Source: Roseiarcus sp963820095
GTDB taxonomy: Bacteria > Pseudomonadota > Alphaproteobacteria > Rhizobiales > Beijerinckiaceae
Assembly (NCBI GenBank): GCA_963820095.1
Contig: CAWFZA010000040.1
Location: 1 to 64,000 of the forward strand
DNA length: 64,000 bases
Reading direction: 5' to 3'
The position numbers and the translations under genes were made by a program. This document shows, piece after piece, positions 28,102 to 37,147 of the stretch. The notes under the pieces were generated by a model, which was given only the letters and a program-made list of their open reading frames with translations, was not told the DNA's origin and did not search any database. How positions within the stretch are numbered: the stretch's first letter is position 1; the number at the start of each line of letters is the position of its first letter.

Positions 28102-29763
28102 ATGGATGGCGAGACCTTCGATTACATCATTGTCGGCGCCGGCTCGGCGGGCTGCGTGCTCGCCGACCGGCTGACCGAGGATGGCCGCTCGAGCGTGCTC
28201 TTGCTTGAATATGGCGGGTCTGACCGCTCGATCTTCATCCAGATGCCGGCGGCCCTGTCCATCCCGATGAACTCCAAGACCTACAATTGGGGCTATGAGA
28301 CCGAGCCGGAGCCGCATCTTGGCGGCCGGCGCATCGCCTGTCCGCGCGGCAAGGTTCTGGGCGGTTCGTCTTCGATCAACGGCATGGTCTATGTCCGCGG
28401 CCATCCCCTCGATTTCGAGCGCTGGGAGGAGGAGGGCGCGAAGGGCTGGGGCTATCGAAACGTGCTGCCCTACTTCCGCCGCGCCGAGCATTTCCAGGGC
28501 TCCGCGGACGCCTATCGCGGCGACGCCGGACCGCTGACCACCGCGCAGGGTCGCAAGATCAACCCGCTCTATGACGCCTTCATCGAGGCCGGACGGCAGG
28601 CGGGCTACTCGGTGAGCGACGATCTCAACGGCGAGCGGCAGGAGGGATTCGGCCCGCTCGGCATGACGGTGAGGAACGGCGTGCGTTGGTCCACCGCCAA
28701 CGCCTATCTCAGACCGGCGATGAAACGGCCCAACCTAACTGTGGCGACCCATGCGCTGGCGACCCAAATCGCGTTCGAGGGGCGCCGCGCGGCCGGGGTT
28801 CATTACCGGCGTCGCGGACATGAGCAAACGGCGAGGGCGCGGCGCGAGGTCATCCTCAGCGGCGGCCCTATCAATTCCCCGCAACTCCTGAAGCTTTCGG
28901 GCGTGGGGCCAGCGGGGGAGTTGCGCTCGCTCGGGATCGACGTCGTGGTCGATCGCCCCGGCGTCGGCGAAAACCTGCAGGACCATCTCGAATTGACCGT
29001 TCAGGTCGCCTCCAAGCAACCGATCACGCTGTTCGCGCATACGGGTCTCATCAGGCGCGCGCTGATCGGCGCCGAATGGCTCATGCGCGGACGGGGTCTC
29101 GGGGCGTCCAATCATTTCGAGGCCGGCGGTTTTATCCGCTCGCGGGCGGGCGTTCGCTATCCGGACATTCAGTTCCACTTCCTGCCGATGGCCGTCGCCT
29201 ATGACGGCTCGACGCTCGCCAGGGAGCACGGCTTCCAAGCGCATGTCGGGCCAATGCGGTCGAAAAGCCGTGGCTCCGTGCGGTTGAGGTCCGCCGAACC
29301 CATGGATGCGCCGCGGATCCAGTTCAACTATATGAGCCATCCCGAGGACTGGATCGAGACGCGCGCGTGCGTGCGGCTGACGCGCGAGATCTTCGCGCAA
29401 GCCGCCTTCGACCCCTATCGGGGCCGCGAGATCAAACCTGGGGCCGAATGCGTCAGCGACGCGGCGATCGACGCCTTCGTGCGCGACCATGTCGATACCG
29501 CGTACCACCCTTCCTGCACCTGCAAGATGGGATCGCCCCTGGACCCTTTCGCGGTCGTCGATCCGCAGACGCGGGTGATCGGCGTCGAGGCGCTGCGGGT
29601 CGTCGACTCGTCGATCATGCCTTCGATCACCAACGGCAACCTGAACGCGCCGACGATCATGCTGGCCGAGAAGGCGGCCGACCTGATCCGCGGCCTCGAT
29701 CCTTTGCCTGCCTCCAACGCGCCCTATTATCTCGCGCCGGACTGGGAGACGAAGCAGCGCTGA
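28102..29763 (+). CDS. betA: GMC-family oxidoreductase, choline dehydrogenase-like (BetA)
   Basis: A 553-residue FAD enzyme of the glucose-methanol-choline family. The ADP-binding fold is YIIVGAGSAGCVLADRLTED; next come the GMC signatures GKVLGGSSSINGMVYVRG and LSGGPINSPQLLKLSGVGP; the C-terminal part has the active-site His in AYHPSCTCKMG and Asn in ITNGNLNAPTIMLAEKAADL. BetA oxidises choline to betaine aldehyde (and further) at the membrane. The choline call rests on close resemblance to BetA and on the choXWV and betaine-demethylation genes within 12 kb; other alcohol substrates cannot be excluded. ATG 28102 follows a weak ribosome site. Confidence 0.8.
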   Translation: MDGETFDYIIVGAGSAGCVLADRLTEDGRSSVLLLEYGGSDRSIFIQMPAALSIPMNSKTYNWGYETEPEPHLGGRRIACPRGKVLGGSSSINGMVYVRGHPLDFERWEEEGAKGWGYRNVLPYFRRAEHFQGSADAYRGDAGPLTTAQGRKINPLYDAFIEAGRQAGYSVSDDLNGERQEGFGPLGMTVRNGVRWSTANAYLRPAMKRPNLTVATHALATQIAFEGRRAAGVHYRRRGHEQTARARREVILSGGPINSPQLLKLSGVGPAGELRSLGIDVVVDRPGVGENLQDHLELTVQVASKQPITLFAHTGLIRRALIGAEWLMRGRGLGASNHFEAGGFIRSRAGVRYPDIQFHFLPMAVAYDGSTLAREHGFQAHVGPMRSKSRGSVRLRSAEPMDAPRIQFNYMSHPEDWIETRACVRLTREIFAQAAFDPYRGREIKPGAECVSDAAIDAFVRDHVDTAYHPSCTCKMGSPLDPFAVVDPQTRVIGVEALRVVDSSIMPSITNGNLNAPTIMLAEKAADLIRGLDPLPASNAPYYLAPDWETKQR

Positions 29764-29780
29764 GGCCGGCTTCGCCCATT

Positions 29781-29813
29781 CTGGTTGCATTTCAACCAGA
29801 TTGACGTTATTCT
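29781..29813 (+). promoter_or_regulatory. Promoter and inverted-repeat operator of the VapBC-type module
   Basis: A perfect 7-base inverted repeat CTGGTTG-CATTT-CAACCAG spans 29781-29799. TTGCAT (29785-29790) and TATTCT (29808-29813) are 17 bases apart, a plausible -35/-10 pair, so the repeat covers the -35 element. Antitoxin-toxin complexes usually bind such repeats to repress their own operon. Its position 29 bases before the antitoxin ATG fits that role; binding is inferred. Confidence 0.55.
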
Positions 29814-29841
29814 AGTCAGACAGGACGGAAAGTCGTTTCGC

Positions 29842-30087
29842 ATGGCGACATGGCAGGTTCAGGACGCAAAGACTCGCCTCAGCGAAGTGATCGAGCGCGC
29901 CCGCGCCGAAGGACCTCAGATGATCACTCGGCATGGCAAGGAGCGGGCTGTCGTGCTGTCGATTGAAGACTATCGTGTCCTTGCCGCCCATCGCCCGGAT
30001 TTCAAATCCTACCTCTTGGATGGTCCGAAGGTCGATGACTTCACGGTCGAGCGCACTCAAGGCCTGGGTCGCACGGTTGAGCTTTGA
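29842..30087 (+). CDS. Type II antitoxin, Phd/YefM family
   Basis: An 81-residue antitoxin with the Phd fold start MATWQVQDAKTRLSEVIERA then GPQMITRHGKERAVVLSIED, a DNA-binding N-terminal half and a flexible C-terminal half (GPKVDDFTVERTQGLG) for toxin binding. The frame runs upstream to 29785, but ATG 29842 fits the family start. The PIN toxin gene begins six bases after its stop, as expected for a co-expressed pair. It sits between betA and mttB, interrupting the choline/betaine genes. Confidence 0.88.
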   Translation: MATWQVQDAKTRLSEVIERARAEGPQMITRHGKERAVVLSIEDYRVLAAHRPDFKSYLLDGPKVDDFTVERTQGLGRTVEL

Positions 30088-30093
30088 ATTCCG

Positions 30094-30519
30094 GTGACGG
30101 GGTATCTCCTCGATACGAGTGTCATCTCGGAGACGCGCAGGTCTCGCCCCGACGCTGGAGTGATTGCGTTCTTGTCCGCGGCTGACGCTGAAGGGCTGTT
30201 CCTGAGCGTTTTAACGTTGGGAGAGCTGCGCAAAGGCGTCGCCTTAAAGGGGCGCACCGACCTGGTGGCGTCGAGGGGGCTCGCCATTTGGGTCGAGGGC
30301 ATTGCAACCAACTTCGCGGATCGTGTTTTGCCCATCGATACAGCGATAGCCTTGCGTTGGGGCGAATTGTCGGCGGTCGGAAACCCTCCTGTCATTGATA
30401 TGCTGATCGCGGCGACCGCGCTCAGCCGCGATCTCACCCTGGTCACGCGCAACACCGAGGACTTCCAGTCCAGCGGCGCCCTGCTTCTCGACCCCTGGCG
30501 CGCGGGATCGCCTACGTAG
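30094..30519 (+). CDS. VapC-type PIN-domain toxin (ribonuclease)
   Basis: A 141-residue PIN-domain RNase. The acidic active-site residues are visible: Asp in GYLLDTSVISE (residue 7), Glu in TLGELRKGV, Asp in VIDMLIAATAL, and the last in LVTRNTEDFQ. GTG 30094 is used as start; it is six bases after the antitoxin stop. VapC toxins cleave specific RNAs, often initiator tRNA, when freed from antitoxin. All four catalytic acids are present, so it looks functional. Confidence 0.9.
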   Translation: MTGYLLDTSVISETRRSRPDAGVIAFLSAADAEGLFLSVLTLGELRKGVALKGRTDLVASRGLAIWVEGIATNFADRVLPIDTAIALRWGELSAVGNPPVIDMLIAATALSRDLTLVTRNTEDFQSSGALLLDPWRAGSPT

Positions 30520-30655
30520 CGGTGCGCGTCGGACTCTGGAGAGTTTGGTTTCCGAACTTGATGCCTGCAACGGATTTTTGAGGGTTCAACTCTTCAGCGC
30601 CTTGGCGCAAGGGTTCTGACATGAATACCGCGCGTGACCGCCTCGAGGAGACGCC

Positions 30656-32204
30656 ATGACAGAAACCGCGCCGGCCGCCGCCAGAGAGCCTCGCCGCGGT
30701 CGGGAAGCGCGCCGTTCGGCGCGCGCCAAAGCCTCCCTCGCCTCCGTCCCCTACATCACCCGCAAGATTCCGCTGACCGAAGTCGTGAGCGCGGAGGGGC
30801 TGGAAACGATCGAGCGCAACGCGGAGACGCTGCTCGAGGAAGTCGGGATCGAATTCCGCGACTTCCCACGGGCGCTCGAACTCTTTCGCAACGCCGGCTG
30901 CGACATCAAGGGCGAACGCGTTCGCTTTCCTCGTGGCCTGGCGAAGAGTCTGTGCGCCACCACGCCGTCGCGATACGTTCAGCACGCGCGCAATCCCGAG
31001 CGCAATGTCACGATCGGCGGCGACGCGATGGTGTTCGCGCCCAACTACGGCTCGCCCTTCGTCCACGACCTCGACAAGGGCCGCCGCTACGGCACGCTCG
31101 AGGACTTCCAGAACTTCGTCAAGCTCGCGTACATGAGCCCCTATATCCACCATTCCGGCGGCACGGTGTGCGAGCCGGTCGATCTGCCGGTCAACAAGCG
31201 GCACTTCGAGATGGTGTACGCGCATCTCAAATACTCCGACAAGCCGTTCATGGGCTCCGTGACCAAGCCCGAGCGCGCCGAGGACAGCGTGCGCATCTGC
31301 GAGCTTCTGTTCGGCGAGGAGTTCGTGCGCGACAACACGGTGATGACGAGCCTCATCAACGCAAACTCGCCGCTGGTCTGGGATTTCGAGCATGCTCGGC
31401 GCCGCGGAAGCCTACGCGCGCGCGAACCAGGCGTGCATCATCACCCCCTTCATTCTGTCCGGCGCCATGAGCCCGGTCACCGTCGCCGGCACGCTGACCC
31501 AGGTGCTGGCCGAAGTGCTGGCCGGCACGGCGTTCTGCCAACTCACCCGGCCCGGCGCGCCGGTGGTGTTCGGAACCTTCGTTTCGACTTTGTCGATGCA
31601 GTCCGGCGCGCCGACCTTCGGCACGCCCGAGGCGGCGCTGGCGATCTTCGGCGCAGGCCAACTCGCGCGGCGCATGAACATGCCGTTCCGCACCGGCGGC
31701 TCGCTCTGCGCCTCGAAAGTCCCGGATGCGCAAGCGGCCTATGAGAGCGCGCAGACGCTTCTGCCGACGGTGCTGGCGGGCGCCAACTTCGTGCTCCACG
31801 CCGCGGGCTGGCTCGAGGGCGGCCTCACCGCGTCGTACGAGAAGTTCGTGCTCGACTTCGATCAGCTTGGCGCCATGCATGTGCTCGCCAAGGGCGTCGA
31901 CTTCAGCGACAACGGCCAGGCGATGGAGGCCTTCCATCAAGTCGAGCCGGGTGGGCATTTCCTGGGCTGCGCCCACACGCAAGCGAATTTCGAGACCGCC
32001 TTCTATCGCTCCAATATCGCGGACAACAACTCGGTCGAGCAATGGCGCGAGGAGGGCTCGAAGGACGCGGCCACCCGCGCCAACGCGCTGTGGAAGTCGA
32101 TGCTGGCCGAATACGAGCCCCCGCCGCTCGATCCGGCCAAGGACGAGGCGATCCGCGAATTCATCGACAGGCGCAAGGCGTCGATGCCGGACGCGAATTA
32201 TTGA
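30656..32204 (+). CDS. mttB: MttB-family methyltransferase (non-pyrrolysine; betaine/trimethylamine-like; one frameshift as given)
   Basis: About 515 residues of the trimethylamine methyltransferase (MttB) superfamily: LEEVGIEFRDFPRALELF, PNYGSPFVHDLDKGRRYGT, SPYIHHSGGTVCEPVDLPVN, then ITPFILSGAMSPVTVAGTLT, CQLTRPGAPVVFGTFVSTLS and AHTQANFETAFYRSNIADNN. No in-frame TAG, so this is the non-pyrrolysine class, whose known members act on glycine betaine or related N-methyl compounds with a corrinoid protein. One extra base near 31391 (after LVWDFE) separates the two halves. ATG 30656 has GAGGAG upstream. No corrinoid-protein gene is in the window; the next gene is a DMGDH-type dehydrogenase with a folate domain. 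Confidence 0.85.
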
Positions 32205-32217
32205 CTTGGGTGGCCTT

Positions 32218-32275
32218 GACCACGCCCTCGTCCTGAGGAGCGGCGCCGTGAGGCGACGCGTCTCGAAGGATGAGG
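32218..32275. repeat. Interspersed repeat, second copy of the CTGAGGAGC/GTCTCGAAGGATGA family
   Basis: The segment reads GTCCTGAGGAGCGGCG at about 32232 and GCGTCTCGAAGGATGAGG at about 32256, the same modules and order as in the boxC-boxA gap (about 8599-8640). A short stem GGCGCCGTGAGGCG lies between them. It fills the space between mttB and the dehydrogenase gene. Confidence 0.6.
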
Positions 32276-32321
32276 TCGGGTGGAGCGCCAAACGCCAACA
32301 GCCAAACTCTGAGGGTACTCG

Positions 32322-34834
32322 ATGAGAACGCATGCGCGGGCAGTGGTCATCGGCGGCGGCGTCGTCGGCGTCTCGACCCTCTACCATCTCGCCAAGAAGG
32401 GCTGGACCGACAGCGTTCTCATCGAACGCAAGGAGCTGACCTCCGGCTCGACCTGGCATGCGGCAGGTCTCCTGCCGCTGTTCAACTTGAGCTACTCGGT
32501 CGGTCAGATCCATAAATATTCGGTCGCGCTTTACCAGACGCTCGAGAAAGAGACCGGCCTCGACCCAGGCCTTCGCCAAGTGTCGAACATCCGTCTCGCG
32601 CGCACCCGCGACCGGATGGACGAATATCATTATTACGCAGGCGTCGCCGAGACGATCGGCGTTTCGGTCAAGTTCCTGACGCCGCATCAGGTCAAACAGA
32701 TCTGGCCGCTTTGCGATGTCGACGGGATCATCGGCGCGATCCAGCACCCCGAGGACGGATATATCCAGCCCGCCGATCTGACGCAGGCGCTGGCGCGTGG
32801 CGCGCGCGACCGGGGGGCCGAGATCAACCGCCAAACGGTGGTCGCCGCGATCGAGCGGCTGCCGAGCGGCGAATGGAAGATCTCGACCGACAAGGGCGAG
32901 GTCACCTGCGAGCATGTCGTTTCGGCGACCGGCAACTTCGCGCGACACACCGGCCGCATGGTCGGAATCAATGTGCCGGTGATCCCGGTCGAGCATCAAT
33001 ATATCGTGACCGAAGCCCATCCCGAGATCGTCAAGCGCAAGGCGCAAGGCCTGCCGGAAATGGCGGTGTTACGCGAATCCGACTTCCTCCTGGTACATGC
33101 GCGAGGAAGCGGGCGGCCTGCTGCTCGGCCCTTACGAAAAGGGCGCGCCGGCCTGCTATGTCGACGGGCCGTCGGCGGACAGCGAATACGAGCTTTTTCC
33201 CGAGGATCTCGATCGCCTTGGCCCCCATATCGAAACGGCGATCGCCCGCGTCCCCGCCTTCGGCGAGGTCGGCGTCAAGAAGGTCTACAATGGCGCCATC
33301 GCCTATACGCCCGACGGTTCGCCGATCGTCGGCCCGGCGCCGGGGGTGAGGAACTTCTGGCTCAACGAGGGCCATTCGTTCGGCGTCACCGCGGCCGGCG
33401 GCGCCGGCTGGCAACTCGCCGAATGGATCGTCGAAGGCGAGCCGACAATCGACATGCTTGGCGTCGATCCGCGGCGCTTCGGACCTTACGCGGACAAGGG
33501 CTATCTCATCGAGAAGAATGAGGAGGCCTACGCCAAGGTCTTCACCATTCATTATCCCGACGAGGAGCGCGTCGCCGCCCGCCCGCTTCGTCAGACGCCT
33601 TGCTATGGGCGGATGAAGGATCTCGGCGCCGTGTTCGGCTCCATTTACGGTTGGGAGCGGCCGAACTGGTTCGCGCCGCAAGGCTATGGCTTGAGCGAGG
33701 CGGATCTCGCCAAGCCCGACGTCCTCCTGAACGAGAACCATCCGCCCGTCGGGCCGGGCGAGAAGCCGCGCGAGAAATGGAGCTTTCGCCGTTCGAACTA
33801 CTTTCCGTTCGTTGGCGACGAGTGCCGGAACGTGCACGAGAACGTCGGCCTTATGGACATGTCCGCCTTCGCCAAGTGCGAGGTCTCGGGGCCTGAGCGC
33901 GGAGACCTGGCTCAATTCCATCCTGACCAACAGCGCGCCGAAGACGATCGGCCGCGTGACGCTGACCTATCTTCTGACCGAGCGCGGCGGCGTGCGGGCG
34001 GAGTTTACGCTCACCCGCATCGGGCCGGAGCGGTTCTATCTCATCTCGGCCGGCGGGCTCGAAACGCATGATTTCGACGTGCTGGAGAAACTCCTTCCCG
34101 CCGACAATGGCGTGCGCATCGACAAGGTGACGACGCAGCGTGGCGTGCTCGTGCTCGCAGGGCCCCGGTCGCGCGAGGTCATGGCCAAGGTCGCCGATCT
34201 TGACCTTTCCAACAAGGCGTTCCCGTGGCTCACCGCCCGGCGCCTGTCGATCAAGGCGGCGAGCCTGATCGCCATGCGGGTCAATTTCGTCGGCGAGCTC
34301 GGCTATGAGCTGCATCATCCGATCGAGATGCAGAACACCATCTTCGACGCCTTGATGACGGCCGGCGCGCCGTTCGGGATCAAGCCTTTCGGGATTCGGG
34401 CGATGGATTCGCTCAGACTGGAAAAGTCCTACAAGCTCGTCGGGCGCGAGTTGTCGATCGAGTACGCCGCACTGGAATCAGGCCTCGAGCGGTTCGTCGA
34501 TCTCGACAAAGGCCCGTTTCTCGGCCGCGACGCGCTGGTCGCCTGGAAGGGCAAGGGCTTTCAGAACAAGCTGGTCACGCTCGAGGTCCAGGGCGTGACC
34601 GACGCCGACGCGCGCGGCTCCGAGCCGGTGATGAAGAATGGCGCGATGATCGGCCGCACGACGTCCGGCGGCTACGGCTGGAGGGTGGGCAAGTCGCTGG
34701 CGCTGGCGATGGTGAAGCCTGAATTCTCGCAGGTCGGCGAGCAGGTCGACCTGCGCATTCTGGGCGAGATGCGCCGCGCGATTGTCATTCCCGACAGCCC
34801 CTATGATCCGCTGAACAAGGCCTTGAGGGCATAG
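32322..34834 (+). pseudogene. Dimethylglycine/sarcosine dehydrogenase-like protein, FAD plus GcvT folate domains (two frame breaks)
   Basis: About 836 residues after joining. N-terminal DAO-type FAD domain: AVVIGGGVVGVSTLYHLAKK, LTSGSTWHAAGLLP (flavinylation-type His-Ala-Ala region), WLNEGHSFGVTAAGGAGWQL. C-terminal aminomethyltransferase (GcvT) domain: SFRRSNYFPFVGDECRNVHE, VGLMDMSAFAKCEVSGP, VLVLAGPRSREVMAKV, MRVNFVGELGYELHHPIEM, FGIRAMDSLRLEKSYKLVG. Such enzymes demethylate dimethylglycine or sarcosine and hand formaldehyde to tetrahydrofolate. One extra base near 33085 and one near 33893 break the frame at MAVLRESD and CEVSGP. Placed after mttB, it fits stepwise removal of methyl groups from betaine. 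ATG 32322. Confidence 0.85.
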
Positions 34835-34879
34835 CCAGGCGCCGCCGCCGACAACACGTGAAGGGAGGGCGTCGCCCAG

Positions 34880-35956
34880 ATGTTCACAAAGATCGGGGTG
34901 CTCGGCCTGGGAGAGTCGGCCGTCTTGCCGCTGAACTGCTTAGCCGACGCGGGGTTCGACGTTACAGGCTTCGACGCTCGCCCCATCGTTGACGCGCCGT
35001 TCCCGGTTCATGCCGTCGACCTTGGCGATGCTCATGCGTTGAGCGCCGCGCTCGCCGGGCGCGAGGCCGTTCTCTCCTGTCTACCCTATGCGTTCAACAA
35101 GGACGCGGCGTCGGCGGCTCACGCGCTTGGGCTCCACTACTTCGATCTCACCGAGGACGTGGGAACGACGAAGCACATTCGCGCTCTCGCCCGCTCGGCG
35201 AAACGCCTCATGGCCCCGCAATGCGGGCTCGCGCCTGGCTTCGTCGGAATTGTCGGCGCGCATCTCGCTCGGCAGTTCGAACGCGTGCGCTCGATCCGCC
35301 TTAGAGTTGGCGCGCTGCCGCAGCACCCGACCGGCCTGCTCGGCTATGCCTTCAACTGGTCGCCCGAGGGCGTGGTGAATGAATATCTCAACGATTGCGA
35401 GGTGATCGAAGAGGGTGTGCTGAAGACCGTCTCGGCCATGGAATGGCTGGAGACGGTCTATGTCGGCGGGGTCAGGCTGGAGGCTTTCACCACCTCGGGC
35501 GGCTTGGGGACGATGTGCGAGACCTTCGCCAATCAGGTCGAGAACCTCGACTACAAGAGCCTGCGCTATCCCGGTCACGCTTCGCTCATGAACTTCTTTT
35601 TCCACGAGCTCCTCATGCGGGAGGACCGCGCGGCGGCTGGGCGGATCCTCACGCACGCCAAGCCGCCGGTCGACGATGACGTCGTCTATGTTCATGTCGC
35701 GGCCGAGGGCTGGGCCGAGGGACGCCTCGGCCGCAGGGAATTCGTGCGCGCCTATTACCCGATCGAGATCGGAGGCAAGCCACGGACCGCGATCGCCTGG
35801 ACGACGGCCGCTTCCGTCGCCGCCGTGATCGAGATGGCCCGGTCCGGCGTTCTGCCGGACGAGGGCTTTCTCAAGCAGGAGACAATCCCGCTGGATCGTT
35901 TCCTTGAGACGCGGACCGGGAGGCTTTACGGGGAACAGAACCCGAGCGGACGGTGA
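34880..35956 (+). CDS. Saccharopine dehydrogenase-family protein
   Basis: A 358-residue protein with an N-terminal Rossmann fold (IGVLGLGESAVLPLNCLADA) and the saccharopine/lysine-dehydrogenase C-terminal pattern (HYFDLTEDVGTTKHI, APQCGLAPGFVGIVGAHLA, GGVRLEAFTTSGGLGTMCET, LDYKSLRYPGHASLMNF). That GGLGT...YKTLRYPGH pattern matches L-lysine and carboxynorspermidine-type dehydrogenases. It lies 45 bases after the DMGDH-like gene on the same strand, so it may belong to the same operon; a role in amine or amino-acid oxidation is plausible but the substrate is not determinable. Confidence 0.8.
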   Translation: MFTKIGVLGLGESAVLPLNCLADAGFDVTGFDARPIVDAPFPVHAVDLGDAHALSAALAGREAVLSCLPYAFNKDAASAAHALGLHYFDLTEDVGTTKHIRALARSAKRLMAPQCGLAPGFVGIVGAHLARQFERVRSIRLRVGALPQHPTGLLGYAFNWSPEGVVNEYLNDCEVIEEGVLKTVSAMEWLETVYVGGVRLEAFTTSGGLGTMCETFANQVENLDYKSLRYPGHASLMNFFFHELLMREDRAAAGRILTHAKPPVDDDVVYVHVAAEGWAEGRLGRREFVRAYYPIEIGGKPRTAIAWTTAASVAAVIEMARSGVLPDEGFLKQETIPLDRFLETRTGRLYGEQNPSGR

Positions 35957-36003
35957 TCTCGTGGCGCCGGTCGCGTTCGGTCAGATGTTGTTTCCGATAA
36001 CCC

Positions 36004-37023
36004 CTACGATCCCGCGAACGCGGCGTTGCGCGCCTGAGCCGCCTCGATGCGCTTGGAGGGATTGGGGATCCTGTCGATGTTATACGGAGTCGAGGCGTAC
36101 ACGAGCTTGACCCAGTTCGTGTAGATATGCGCCGTGTGGCGCCAAAGATTGGGCGCGGCGCGTGACGGATCGCCTTCAGGGAAATAGTGCTTGGGCAGCG
36201 GCCAGCTCGGGTCGCTGGCCGAGTCGCGATGATACTCGACGCCAAGCGTGTCCGTCTCATATTCCGGGTGGTTGAGAATATAGACGCGGCGCGGAAAGAG
36301 CGCGCTGTTGTCGTCGAGCGGCTGGGATTCCACCAGCATGTTGGGGCCAGCCTCCTCGGAATCCGCGACGATCTCGAGCGCTGGGACTTTCAAAACGTCC
36401 TCGCGCCGGGGGCTCTTCCAGCGCGACACGGGCGCCGGAAACACATCAGGGAAGCCAAACAGGAGGCCGGTCTTGTCCGAGATCAGCCGGTGCTCGAACA
36501 AGCCGAACAGCTTCTGCTGGCCCTTATAGCTGTCGATGTCATGGAAGAATTTCAGCGCCGCCTTGGCGCCCCAACAGAGGAAGAGGCAGGAGAAGGCGTT
36601 TGTTGTCGTCCATTGCAGGATGTCTGCGACATCCGGCCAGAACGTCTCTTGCTCGACCCGGTCCTTGAGCGCGTTGATGCCGGTCACGATGAAACCGTCG
36701 AACTTCTTGTCCCTGATGTCGGTGAAGGGACTGTAGAATTTGCGGATATGGTCCGCCGGCGTGTTGTGGGTGCGCCGGCCGGCCGCGACGCCGCGCACAT
36801 AAGAATCGGTCGCGACGAAGCTCAAGTTCACCTGCAGCATCGTATTGCCGAGCCAGAGCGCGAGCTGCCGCTCGGTCGAGATCTTGTCCGCCATCAGGTT
36901 GATGATGGCGATCTCCAGCGGGCGGATGTCTTGCTGCTCGGCCCGGCTGCGGTCGATCGCCAGGGGACTGCCGAGCGACGGCAGAAACGGGTGGATTTCC
37001 TGGCTATTGATGATGACTGGCAT
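36004..37023 (-). CDS. metA: Homoserine O-succinyltransferase/acetyltransferase (MetA)
   Basis: MetA acylates homoserine, the first committed step of methionine synthesis. The 339-residue protein has the MetA landmarks IRPLEIAIINLMADKISTER, QVNLSFVATDSY, the nucleophile Cys in FLCWGAKAALKFFHDI, and the His-Glu pair in YILNHPEYETDTLGVEYHRD. I looked for the SAM-II riboswitch that often precedes metA in alphaproteobacteria and did not find its conserved core in the 124 bases upstream. The gene lies downstream of choV on the same strand, which is an unusual partner and might allow read-through from the choline-uptake operon. Confidence 0.92.
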   Translation of the reverse strand: MPVIINSQEIHPFLPSLGSPLAIDRSRAEQQDIRPLEIAIINLMADKISTERQLALWLGNTMLQVNLSFVATDSYVRGVAAGRRTHNTPADHIRKFYSPFTDIRDKKFDGFIVTGINALKDRVEQETFWPDVADILQWTTTNAFSCLFLCWGAKAALKFFHDIDSYKGQQKLFGLFEHRLISDKTGLLFGFPDVFPAPVSRWKSPRREDVLKVPALEIVADSEEAGPNMLVESQPLDDNSALFPRRVYILNHPEYETDTLGVEYHRDSASDPSWPLPKHYFPEGDPSRAAPNLWRHTAHIYTNWVKLVYASTPYNIDRIPNPSKRIEAAQARNAAFAGS

Positions 37024-37147
37024 TTCAATCGATCACTTCAGGCGCTGCTCTCTGGCGCCAAAGGCGCGCGACGGCACATATCAATTCAGGCTCGATCTAG
37101 CAATTTTTGCGAATTGAGGCCGCGAGCCCGTCTCGGCAAGGGACGCC

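Noticed and set aside
31356..33047. 563-codon minus-strand frame across mttB and the DMGDH-like gene
   Set aside because: It spans two clear plus-strand genes and their gap; an antisense artefact.
37024..37147. Possible SAM-II riboswitch upstream of metA
   Set aside because: I looked for the conserved SAM-II core in this stretch and did not find it; only short stems with no matching loop sequence.
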